Part shown: piece by piece, positions 33,776 through 43,860 of the stretch
Layout: each line of letters begins with the position of its first letter
Position numbering within the stretch: position 1 is the stretch's first letter
DNA from: Cryptomeria japonica
Lineage: Eukaryota > Streptophyta > Pinopsida > Cupressales > Cupressaceae
DNA length: 64,000 bases
Reading direction: 5' to 3'
Assembly: GCF_030272615.1 (NCBI RefSeq)
Contig: NC_081406.1
Span: 404,211,439 to 404,275,438, forward strand
Translations under genes and position numbers: made by a program
Notes under the pieces: model-generated
Databases searched by the model: none
Seen by the model: the letters and a program-made list of their open reading frames with translations, nothing else
Told to the model about the DNA's origin: nothing

Positions 33776-35567
33776 ATTTTTCTGTGTAGCTCTTAGATTT
33801 TTTGTAGACACACCCATTTTTTGTAGCCCTTACGATTCTTGCTCCGATGGGAGTTTGTATATGTCAGTTGACATTGTTTTGTACCCTAAAACTTGATGAT
33901 TATATATACGAGATCTTGATTTGACTTCATTATACTTGTGTCGATTCATTTATGAGATGCTTTTCTATATGCTTTATTCTTTATGTATGTATATCTGTTC
34001 AGTATGGATGTATGTAATGCAAATGAATATGGATGTTTGTTTTTGTTTCTTTTTATATGCAAATAAATGAATGAAAATGAGTAATGAGCAGTGCAATTTT
34101 TTTTTAAATGCAATAAGATAAATGTAAATGAGTGATAATGAATGTATGAATCTATATAAAATGCTTATGTATGCAGCTAACATCTCAATACACAAGTACT
34201 CGATCGAAGAAATGATGAAATAGAGACCACTTAGCTAAGAAATGATGAAACTTCAAACGCTCATTCAAAAGATAAAGAGATCATTACCATACCGAAATCA
34301 CTCTAAATTCACAAAATATAGAATGAAATGCAAAATGAGATGCAAAATGAAATGCAACCTAAACCTTGTCACTGGATTTAAAATGCTTAAGTTCATCACT
34401 AAGCGTTAACAAACATAATAGGAAGATTAGAGTTCCTTTCTTTTCATGTGCAATATTAATTATCTTGTCCGCAATGACCCTTTTTTCATTCATATCCTTG
34501 GATAGATTTCGCAGGGACCCAGATTGCATGATAAAGAATTCCCTCAAAATAGACAAAGAAATGATGTGAACCTCCCTGTAGCATACAAATAAGTGGAGTT
34601 GAGGTATGTGTGGCGATTTCACCTTGATGTGAAGGCTCTTATCATAGACACCCAACTTATAAGATGTTTCCAGATCATCAGAATCATTCCTACAAGCAGA
34701 AAACAAAGAAAATATTATGCCCCCAATCCTTGCTCCACTTAGTCAAGATAGACTTCCTCAAGTTACTCAAAGGGATAATAATCGAAAACCAATATAAAAG
34801 ACAACACACAAAGAAAATTTCATGCATAGCTCAAATTGTTTAGTGTTTGTTTTCATTTATGTTGTTTTGCTTGTGTACTTAGTGATAAAACTCTTCAGTA
34901 GTCAGGAGACAAGTGACCTACTCAGAGTGGACGACCAAGTTTCACTGATGTAAAGTTGACTTAGTTGATACTACTTAGGACATGTAATGTGCTCTGTCAA
35001 TTAACCTAAAACTAGGACATTAATCCATTTCAAGCCATTAGGGTTCCAAAAGAAACAGGATGTCACAAAAGTGACTGAAATATATGTACAAGCGAACACA
35101 ATTATGCATGAAAGCAGGAAATGCCAATGTTGCATTGATAGATGGAGTGCTTGAGAACAAGAGGTGCCTGTTTGCCAGATTTTCACCTACTTGGCAAAGA
35201 TTGTTTTTTTTAACCAAAGTGCTTGTTTACCAAGTTTTCACCAAGGAATTTTCTCTCTTTTTTTCTTTTTTTTAATTTATTTTTTTCTCAAGACTTTTTC
35301 TGATTTTTAGGATTTTTTCAGGACTTTTTTTAGCTGTATAGGTTGGTGGAGCAGAGAATGCTAAGTAAAGAATTTCTTCAAATGGATGGTGTTAATTAGT
35401 TCATGGAGCTTTTCTCCTTCCAATGTTGAGAGCTGATAGGCGCTAGAGCCAAAGACTACAGTAACGATGTAGGGACCCAACCAGCTGGGTTCAAACTTCC
35501 CTTTGTTGTCTCAAAACTGTTGATTTTTAGGATTTTCTCTCAAAACTAGGTCACCAACCTGAAATTC
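33776..35567 (-). other. Tat-2 proximal 3' region, non-coding
   Basis: About 1.8 kb between PMD copy 2 and the Tat-2 integrase end. It is AT-rich with no recognised ORF; the 60-115-codon frames on both strands lack motifs. The part nearest the PMD stop is probably the 3' UTR of the antisense gene. Confidence 0.5.
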
Positions 35568-35780
35568 TCATTGTCGAATCTTCTTGTTATATCCTCTAGA
35601 CATTCTCTTTTGATACACTCTTAGATGATCAAATGCCACTTGTCGACATTCATCCAGCAATTCTAGCTCTTGCAATCTAGCTATTCTATAGTCTTCATCA
35701 GTAACAAGACCTTGCAAAGAAACTCTTAGAGATTGTATTTCCACTTCAATAGGTAATACTGCTTCGGACCCATACACCAA
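35568..35780 (-). pseudogene. Tat-2 integrase C-terminal region
   Basis: A 70-residue stretch: MVYGSEAVLPIEVEI is the conserved end of the Tat integrase core, followed by RLQELELLDECRQVAFDHLRVYQKRM. It is in the same frame as the core at 35964-36341, with stops between. Downstream sequence on the minus strand (VGDLVLRENP-like) continues the tail into 35500-35567. Confidence 0.85.
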
Positions 35781-35963
35781 AGAGAAAGGTGTAGCCCCAG
35801 TAGGTGTTTTGATACTTGTTTTGTAAGCCCATAATGCAGGATTGAGCTACAAATGCCAATCCCTCCTAGATATGTTCACTGTTATGTGTAAAATAGTCAG
35901 TAGGTTTTTGTTAGATGCCTCAGCTTGTCCATTACCTTGAGGGTAATATACGGATGACCAGTG

Positions 35964-36341
35964 TTATTTAATTTTGAGTTTTTCATAGAGTTCGTCTAGA
36001 TATTTATTCTGTAATTGTCCTCCATTGTCAGTCATGATGGATGAAGGTATCACATACCTGCAGATGATATGGTTTAGGATGAACAAAGCTACTTGTTTAC
36101 TAGTTGCTTTGATGAGTGGAACCGCTTCTACCCACTTAGTGAAGTACTCAGTGGCAGTTATAATAAACTTATGTTTGTTGGATGATGCAGGATATATCTG
36201 ACCAATGAGATCAAAGGCCCATTGCTGAAAAGGCCAATGTGTAATGAAGGGTATGAGATCCCTTGCTAGAGCATGTATGAGATTTGCATGTAGCTGAAAC
36301 TTCTCACAAGTTTTAGAAAACTTTATAGCGTCCTTCTCCAT
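35964..36341 (-). pseudogene. Tat-2 integrase zinc finger and catalytic core
   Basis: A 125-residue stretch: CEKFQLHANLIHA (the C of the zinc finger), PFQQWAFDLIGQIYPAS (first catalytic Asp), FIITATEYFTKWVEAVPL and PSSIMTDNGGQLQNKY (second catalytic Asp). The Glu-containing part follows after a stop. Motif wording is typical of plant Tat/Athila integrases. Confidence 0.9.
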
Positions 36342-36488
36342 GTTTGGCTAGTAGTAGCCAGCCCGTAGTAGTTTCCAAGATAAAGTAAGACCATTCGAAT
36401 GAGACCCACAAATACCTTCATGGACTTCAGATAATGCATGTTTAAACTCTTCAATTTCTAGACACCTAAGAAATGTACCATCCAAACC

Positions 36489-37139
36489 TCACCTAAACAA
36501 ATCATTAGCAATGATGACGTACCATGAAGCGTTTCGGGTTAGATTCCTTTTCTCATTACGGGTAAGATTTTCTGGGATAATTTGGTCACGTAGATAAGAG
36601 TAAATAAGGCTATAGTGGGATGAGTCATGTCCAATAATAGAACAAACTATTTGGGACTCAGGAGAATCATAGGCTGGGTAATGTAATTCTTCCACCAGAA
36701 ATTCAAAGTGAAAATTAGACTCTTGTAATTCTGGTATGGATGCCAAGTTGGACATAGCATTTGCTGCTCTATTTGCTAATCTGGGAATCTGCTGGAATGA
36801 TACAAAAGTAAAATACTTCTTGAGATCATCGACCATTCCCTTATAAGGCATTAGTTTCTCATCTTGAGTCTGATATGTATCATTTATTTGATTAATGAGT
36901 TGAGAATATCCATAGATGTGTAATTCAACAACCTTCCATTCGATATCTAGCTTGATCCCATTTACCAAAGCTTCATACTCTGCAATGTTGTTTGTACATG
37001 GGAAAATAATCTTATAATCCTTTGGTATTGAATAATTTTGAGGAGTAATAAAAAGTATTCCAGCACCCGAACCATTTTGAGTAAAAAATCCATCAAATAA
37101 CATCTTCCAAGATTGTTGAGTAATGTGCATTTGATTCAT
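36489..37139 (-). pseudogene. Tat-2 second RNase H domain
   Basis: A 216-residue stretch: WKMLFDGFFTQNGSGAGILF (first Asp), NNIAEYEALVNGIKL (catalytic Glu), VVELHIYGYSQLINQIN (the Asp usually at the Y/D position appears altered, GYSQ instead of GDSQ) and IPRLANRAANAMSNLASI (usual N.ADALSK.A). A second RNase H of this type after the first one is diagnostic of Tat elements. Same frame as the integrase fragments downstream. Confidence 0.88.
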
Positions 37140-37488
37140 CTAGAAATTCTATATGCAGCGGTTGAGTGTATTCAAGTGAAGCCTCAACAAGTTGGTTTGC
37201 AATCACCCATCCCTTGATGGCTTTGTATTCCACATATTCAATATCAAACTTTGTAAGAACCATGATCCATTTAGCCAATCTTTCAGTGAGTGTTTCTTTG
37301 TTGAGAAGATATTTGAGCAGATCAATCTTAGCTACTAGCTTGATGGAATGTGCTAACATGTAGTGTCTCAATTTTTGTGATGCAAAGACTAATGCCAAGC
37401 ATGCTTTCTCTATTATAGTGTAATTCATTTCATAAGACACCAATGTTCTGCTAATGTAATATATAGCTCTCTTTTTTATTTTCATCAT
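37093..37488 (-). pseudogene. Tat-2 first RNase H domain
   Basis: A 131-residue stretch: RAIYYISRTLVSYEMNYTIIEKACLAL (Glu motif), HSIKLVAKIDLLKYLLNKETLTERLAKWIMVLTKFDIEY. It is the degenerate RNase H that directly follows RT in gypsy elements. It overlaps the next fragment in another frame, so a small frameshift lies between 37093 and 37139. Confidence 0.88.
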
Positions 37489-37726
37489 GTTGTGCTAGAA
37501 GTGGCCCCAATGATGAATCAGTAGTCAATATGTATAAGATCAATGGTTTACCCTGAATTGGTGGCATCAATATTGGTGGATTGGACATGTACTCTTTGAT
37601 CTGCCAAAGGTGTTGTTCACATTCTCGATCCTAGTTGTATATTACTCCTTTCCTCAATACTTTCGTGAAAGGTTGATCTTTTTCTGCCAGCTGAGAAATA
37701 AAACGTCTGATTGATTGGAGACGTCC

Positions 37727-38065
37727 CTATAAACTTCTCATTTGACTGATGTTCTTCAGAGGCGACATTTCCATTATAGCTTGGACCTTCTCAGGATCAA
37801 CCTCAATTCCCTTCTTTGAAATGATGTAGCCAAGTAGTTTACCAGATGTCACTCCAAATGCACACTTTTTTGGATTTAGCCAGAGTTTGAATTTTTCCAT
37901 TCTATCTAGTATAGGGCCTAGCTCTTGAATATGCGTGGATCTCTTCATAGTCTTTACTAAAGTGTCATCAAGATAATCTTCCATATTCTTATGCATCATA
38001 TCATGAAAGATAGTAGTTACTACTCTTTGGTAAGTTGCTCCTACATTCTTTAACCCAAATGGCAT
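37727..38065 (-). pseudogene. Tat-2 reverse transcriptase, catalytic part
   Basis: A 112-residue stretch: MPFGLKNVGATYQR, MEDYLDDTLVKT (polymerase active site of the YVDD type), FKLWLNPKKCAFGVTSGKLLGYIISKKGIEVDP. It is in the same frame as 38138-38695, with stops between 38066 and 38137. Thumb and connection sequences continue, broken, to 37490. Confidence 0.92.
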
Positions 38066-38137
38066 GACATTCCAGCAAAAGGTTCCCCATGCACAGGTGA
38101 AAGTTGTCTTTTATTGATCCCCAGGAGCTATTTTGAT

Positions 38138-38695
38138 CTAATTATAGCCAGAGAATGTATCCATTAGTGAGTACATCTCATACCCAGTAGTCATATCAAC
38201 TATCATATCAATGTTTGGCAATGGAAAGTCATCCTTCGGACAAGCTTTGTTGAGATCTCTGAAGTTTGTGCAAACCCTAATAGATTTGTCTACCTTTGAC
38301 ATAGGTACTATGTTTGAAATCCATTCCACATAGTCTATAGCTCTAATAAATCCATCTTTTAGCAGTTTTTTAAGCTCAACCTTGACTAGTAGTGCCACGT
38401 GAGGGTGCATCTTATGAAGTATTTTCTTGATTGGTTTAACTCCTGGTGTGATAGAAAGATGGTGCATGATAAGATCAGGATCTAGGCCTAACATATCAGA
38501 GTACATCCATGCAAAATTGATCTTCTTTTTAGAAAAGAGATGAGTGAAATCTTTCAATTCTTTTATTGATAATGATTGAGCTACATGAATGATGTGTGGT
38601 GTCTCTTGACTCCCAATGTTCACTCGTTGAGTTGGATCGATCAATATAGAAGACCTCTCTAGGAAATGAATGATTATGATGCTATGTTGCATCAT
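38138..38695 (-). pseudogene. Tat-2 reverse transcriptase N-terminal part
   Basis: A 185-residue stretch: FAWMYSDMLGLDPDLIMHHL, GVKPIKKILHKMHPHVALLVK, LLKDGFIRAIDYVEWISNIV, VCTNFRDLNKACPKDDFPLPNID and MDTFSGYN (first catalytic Asp region). It is preceded directly by a captured PMD fragment (38691-38883), so the codons from 38640 to 38695 lie at a rearrangement border. Confidence 0.92.
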
Positions 38696-38883
38696 AATCT
38701 ACCTTACCCCCAGTAAAAGGGATACGAAGAATCTTGTATACATCCTCGAGAGTGATCATCATCTCTCCAACTGGTAAATGAAACATGGTATGCTCCGAGT
38801 GAAACCTCTCAACTAATGCAATGGGCATACCGTGATTCACACAGATATTAGGCAACTCAAGAAGATAATTCAATCCACACAAA
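38691..38883 (-). pseudogene. PMD fragment captured upstream of Tat-2 RT (sense orientation)
   Basis: The 66-residue frame reads CGLNYLLELPNICVNHGM, LVERFHSEHTMFHLPVGEM and DVYKILRIPFTGGKVDYD, matching codons of the antisense PMD gene at about 24070-24262. Here it lies on the same strand as gag-pol, opposite to the main PMD gene. Both joints show short shared sequence (attgat on one side, atgatg on the other), and the flanking word atcaatatagaagacctctc is present on both sides (38640 and 38882). The fragment differs from the PMD gene at about one residue in five, so it probably came from another copy. Confidence 0.8.
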
Positions 38884-39795
38884 TCAATATAGAAGACCTC
38901 TCCTAGAAATGACTTGGTAGTATATCGAGTATCTCACCTTCAGGTGCCTTAGAGAGGTTTTCACCTTTGGGTACATCCTTTATTTTCTTTTTTAGATTCT
39001 GACACCGCCATAATGTGGTTTTTGCCATCAGATCTTTTATTTTTATTTTTTTGATTTTTGCGACTAAGATACTTGATATCTGTTTTAGTCATGTTTTTAC
39101 TTTGTTCGCTAGTGGAAGAGTACATGGGTTCAACTACGTTTAGGTAATAGGCTAGCGTATAGTAATTGGAAAAAGTAGGTACATTCATGGGTTGGTCTTG
39201 TAGACTACAGTCAATTAATTCAAGATGTACCAAGGATAGAGCGTGGATAGGTTCGAGGGAGTTCATGGTATTGTCATCACAAATACGAATCGAAAAGTCG
39301 AGTTGTAGAAGACTACCTTGTGTAAATGTCTCGAGTTGGCTCGATCAATATAGAAGACCTCTCCAAGAAATGACTTGGCAGTATATCAAGTATCTCACCT
39401 TCAGGTGCCTCAGAGAGGTTTTCACCTTTAGGTACATCCTTTATTTTCTTTTTTAGATTCTGACACCGCTGCAATGTGGTTTTTGCCATCAGATCTTTTT
39501 TTTTTTTTTTCTAATTTTTGCGACTAAGATACTTGATATCTATTTTAGTCATGTTTTTACTCTGTTCGCTGGTGGAAGAGTACATGGGTTCAACTGCATT
39601 TAGGTAATAGGCTAGCATATAGTAATTGGAAAAAGTAGGTACATTCATGGGTTGGTCTTGTAGACCGCAGTCAATTAATTCAAGATGTACCAAGGATAGA
39701 GCGTGGACAGGTTCGAGGGAGTTCACGGTATTGTCATCACAACTGCAAATCAAAAAGTCAAGTTGTAGAAGACTACCTTGCGTAAATGTCTCGAG
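38882..39795 (-). repeat. Tandem duplication of about 460 bp upstream of RT
   Basis: Copy 1 is 38882-39335 and copy 2 is 39344-39795; both start atcaatatagaagacctctc and end at ctcgag. On the minus strand each carries the same coding-like words (HALSLVHLELIDC, QPMNVPTFSNYY, STSEQSKNMTK, KYLSRKN), belonging to the spacer before RT. Differences between copies are few by eye. Confidence 0.88.
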
Positions 39796-39903
39796 ACCAG
39801 GAAGAGTCAGCACATGATTATTAAAGTGCATGTTAATATTTAGTTGGCCTAATCCAATAGACCTACTTGTAGCATCATTCTCTATGCCAGATTGGACTTC
39901 AAA

Positions 39904-40149
39904 TTATGGTTTGATAGTAACAAGATCAGTAGACAGATTCTCATCATTTACATCAGAGGATTCATTGTTTGATGCTGAGTAGATATTGTCATAAATAGGA
40001 CTATTGTCAGAGTCATTAGAGTCATTGGATGACGTTTCCGAGTCTTCTTCAAGTGGTTGAGTGAATGTATGTATGGTATCAACAACTACATCTTTAATGC
40101 TGCAAGTTCCTTCAATATTTGGCTCATTTATCATTTGTATCTGACACAC
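39904..40149 (-). pseudogene. Tat-2 acidic spacer between G-patch and RT
   Basis: An 81-residue stretch, very rich in Asp, Ser and Asn (EDSETSSNDSNDSDNSPIYDNI). It is the region into which Copia A inserted in Tat-1 (5834 corresponds to about 40098). No catalytic motif; it is likely a disordered linker. Confidence 0.6.
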
Positions 40150-40377
40150 CTGTTGACATGATCTTGATGGTTCTATGACTCAATGTCGTCTACTCCATTT
40201 AGCTTCCTCTGGACTAATGACTGGTTCTTCTTTTGTAGCTTCCAATTCTTCTTGTGTAGTCCCATACCTGATTTGTTCTATCTTTTTAGAGGACTATATA
40301 TCAAATGAAAAAATTTCTGGTATTCTTCCTTCTTTCAGCCCTTGTTCATAGTCTTGTTGTCTTTTAAGTCTGATTTA

Positions 40378-40945
40378 CTATATCTCATTTTCTAGCTTTA
40401 AGTGCATCAGCTCTTGAGTGTCATCTGTGATATCACTAGATTCTTTTGGAGTTTGTGTACTAAATGTATCTGAGAGGTGGTCTGGACCCCATTCATACTC
40501 ATTTGAGTCAGTTTCTGAATCATCTACTTGTTGCCTACCAGTGTATGCAACTGAAATTTTTAGGGGTGCAAACAATTCTCTGATTCTTTCTACTTCATCT
40601 CTCATATCTTCTGGAACTTCAACTCCTTGCATTGTCATGGCTAACACCATCAGAACTTGAGTATTGACTGTTTCTTCTCTCTTGATTGGTAGTTCCTCTT
40701 GTTCTTTTCCACACTCTGCCTTTGTTTGTTGAATGTCAAATTCCTGTGATGTTGAAGGCGATATCCTTTTCTTCCACTTAGACTTAGAAGCATGTTTTTG
40801 GTCTGATGTCTTTTTTGGATTGTACCCCAATCCAGCCTTATCATTTGTAGATTTTGTTTGCAACTAAATTGGTTTAGTAATACCTTCTTGATTTTTGTGT
40901 AGGGGACCAGTGCCTGAATATCCCATGCATTGGATCATTTTTTAG
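40378..40945 (-). pseudogene. Tat-2 G-patch-like domain and acidic linker
   Basis: From 40945 the minus strand reads MIQCMGYSGTGPL and, after an in-frame stop, KAGLGYNPKKTSDQKH, the G-patch-like signature. 40378-40863 then stays open for 161 residues with KWKKRISPSTSQ, GVEVPEDMRDEVERIRELFAPL and GRQQVDDSETDS. The Tat-1 counterpart is split into two frames (6050-6676). G-patch modules contact RNA; a role in reverse transcription has been proposed for retroelements, but none is shown here. Confidence 0.65.
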
Positions 40946-41109
40946 CTAGGACCATATTGGGTTGGGGAAATCTCACAATGTTGTACTTCCTCGTTTTGAC
41001 TATCTTCCTTGAAAAGCCACTTAAGAACATCATCCTCTTCTATTTCATCTGCTAGGGAAGTAGAAGACTATACAAAAAGACCATCATATATGATATTCAG
41101 AGTTGAAGT

Positions 41110-41690
41110 CTATGTTCTCATAGCCTCTGATGGTTTGCCCAACTGTTTCAGGAATGGAGGAAGAGAGACTAATGAAAGTACTGGTTCTATCTTGTAGCCA
41201 TCCATGCCAGTATTTGTAATCTTCAATTTATTTTCTAAGTCCTTCATCAAAGCTTCTAGACTTTCATTTATAGAGGCTTCCCTATTATGAGGCACAAAGG
41301 TATCAACACCTTTTGTCAATGCATTACAGGGGAGATTTGTATCAACAGGGATACTTACTTCCACTCCGTTGTAAGGAAATTTCAAGCATTGATGGTATGT
41401 AGATGGAACTGCCTTCATTTCATGAATCCACGGCCTGCCCAGTAGGATATTGTATGACAAAGGAAGATCAAGTACCTAGAAAATGACATCTCTTTCTACA
41501 GGTCCCACCCTGATTAGTAATGATACCAGACCTTTAGAGGTCCTTTCTTCTTCATCATAGGCTTTAATTGTTATTTTGGCCAGATCAATGATATTTTAAG
41601 AAAATCCTAATTGTGTAAGCAGACTATAAGTACAAATATCCAACCTCGCGCCTCCATCTATCAAAACATGTTTAACTCTGTGTTTATGGA
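41110..41690 (-). pseudogene. Tat-2 aspartic protease
   Basis: The minus strand from about 41690 reads VKHVLIDGGARLDI (active-site motif with DGG, a variant of D-S/T-G seen in this lineage), TYSLLTQLG, then after stops [17 protein letters not shown] (the C-terminal ILGR motif) and [19 protein letters not shown]. 41110-41460 is open for 116 residues and continues through [11 protein letters not shown] and [11 protein letters not shown]. Unlike Tat-1 there is one copy of the ILGR region. Confidence 0.85.
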
Positions 41691-42105
41691 TCATGGCTTC
41701 AATATGCAATGCCTGGTTATGTGGATGATTTAGCGAGTTTTCATCTTCTTTAGAGAAGGTCAGATAGTGAGGTGAAGTTAGATGACCAACAATAGACTGA
41801 AACTAATCAACATCTAAATATTTTGGAACATTTGTGGTGAGCAACACTTTGTCCAGGATCTCTTTGTGAGCAAAAGAGATTTTAAGCAATTCAAAGATTG
41901 ATATTTGAGCATTTGTCCTCTTCAATTGGTCAAAAATGCTATATCTAGAGGATGATGATGAAGTTAGCTATTTAAATTTATCATATGCTGATTCTTTTTG
42001 TTTGTTTGATGAGGTTGGTAGGTTTGATGGTGTTTGAGCTGAAGTTGAAGAACTAGCTCCTTGGAGAGTTACTTTCTTTTGAGAAAGGGTCATAGCATTT
42101 GCATG

Positions 42106-42969
42106 TCATGATTCATGTTGTTTGTCTTTGATTATAATCACATTGCAATATTCTGGTTGGGAACACACAATCATGTTAATGACGTGGTCATTGGTAGTAT
42201 AAGCGTAATTTACTTTGGGACCTCCTTTTGACTTTGAGGAATCACCTTGTTCGTAAATAGGTAAGGGGTGCTTAAAAGCTTTATGATCAGTATTTGTCGG
42301 GTGATTCCCAACAACAATTTTACCAGTGTCTATGAGATCTTGAATCTCATGCTTGAGCTTCATGCAGTTGTTTGTGTTATGACGTTTATTCTGATGGTAG
42401 TCGCAATATTCATTTTCTCTCCTCCATTTTGGTTTGACTTCTGGATCATATGGCCTAGAATTATCTGGTAACATTATCAGGTTGTTTGCCAATAGATTTT
42501 TGAAAGCGGATTCATATGATTCTTCCAGAGGAGTGAATTCACGTCTAGGTTTCAAAAGCCAAGGTTTCTCTTTGAACCACTCTTTTTCTTTCTTCGAAGG
42601 ATTTTCTGCTGCGATTTTAGTTGCTTTGAGTGCTTGCGTGCCACTAGCCAAGTTAAATATCATGGGATTTGAGTTGGTTTTAATAGTGTCTACCACTCCA
42701 TCATTAACAACGTTCTTGTTGTTGCCTTTGCCATACTTCCAATACTTGTTCTTTTCTTTAGAGCTAGATCCTGGTTGAGTTTCTTTCCAAGGTGAGATAT
42801 CTCCTTTCTTTATAAGCACATCTTCCATTTGGATAGCATTATCTACCATTTTGTTAAATGATGGGTGCACTTTCATTTGGATACTATATTTCAATTCAGG
42901 GATTAGATTGTTGACGAATATATCCATTTTCTCAGAATCTGGAATAGGCCTTGAATATCTAGAGAACAT
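42106..42969 (-). pseudogene. Tat-2 gag C-terminal half with zinc-knuckle-like motif
   Basis: A 287-residue stretch, the longest open gag piece in the window. It starts FSRYSRPIPDSEKMDIFVNNLIPEL (end of the capsid domain), passes through MEDVLIKKGDISPWKETQ and a basic region, and reaches CDYHQNKRHNTNNCMKLKHEIQDLID, the C-x2-H-x4-H-x4-C-like knuckle of Tat/Athila gag. It is separated from 43054-43560 by a frameshift near 43000-43050. Confidence 0.88.
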
Positions 42970-43053
42970 ATTTCTCCAACGTTGGAGGAAAGTGAGAAAA
43001 GGCTCCCCTGTTTTTCGTTTGGTATTGAAAAGTTCAATAATAGTAATGGGCTG

Positions 43054-43560
43054 TCAGATTTTATAGGAGTATTGTTGCAAAAATAGTTCGACTAATTCTT
43101 CAAAAGTTTTTATTCCCTTAGGTAGACTTGAGAACCATTCCATAGCTTGTCCTCCCAAACTCCTCAAAAAAAGGTGCATGAGATACATTTGATTGTGCAT
43201 AAACTCCATACATAAAGCACAAAATGATCTGATATGGTCTTGGGGATTTGAGTTACCATCATATTTGTCAAATTTTGGGATCTCAACTTGTGAAGGAAAT
43301 GGAGGCATGTATAAGTTTTTGTCAAATGGAAATGGGCATATTGTCTCTAGAGAATATTGTTTTGGGGACTTATCCTTGTTTTTTAGTTCTATGATCTTAG
43401 TTCGCAAGGCTTGTAATTGTTTGTGTACCATTATTATAGGTGATTCTTCCTTTTTAGTGATGAGATTCTGAATGTCATATCTAGTAGGAAGTTTGGCACC
43501 TTGTTTTGCTAGCTCTAGAAAATAGTCTTCTTTTTCTCTAGCCATGATAACCTTCATCAT
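43054..43560 (-). pseudogene. Tat-2 gag capsid-like region
   Basis: A 168-residue stretch with SQVEIPKFDKYDGNSNPQDH, FLRSLGGQAMEWFSSLPKGI and FEELVELFLQQYSYKI, typical of the Retrotrans_gag domain that forms the particle shell. It is preceded by a short helical segment (LQALRTKIIELKNKD). The gag start further upstream (about 43700-43860) is frameshifted compared with Tat-1. Confidence 0.87.
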
Positions 43561-43860
43561 TTTTTGAAAATCTTTATCCTTTTGACATCTATGAATTTTT
43601 TTTTCTACCGGTTCAGAGGCTTTAGATTCACTTGATGAGGAATTGTTGTCAGTATCATGAATACTCAGGTTGTCTTCATCATTTTATTATGTTCTAGGTA
43701 TAGTGGGAGATAAAGGTTCATCATAAACTAGAATCTCTGATGATGACGGTTTATTCGTAAGAGGATCCTCTTCGTAAAATGGATTATCTTTATATGAAAA
43801 GGGTTTCCCTTTGCCTTTGGCATATTTCTTATGAGAACTTTTGGTTTGAAGGCATTTTTA

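Noticed and set aside
34359-34706. 115-codon minus-strand frame in the Tat-2 3' region
   Set aside because: No recognised domain and no second copy in the window for comparison; treated as non-coding.
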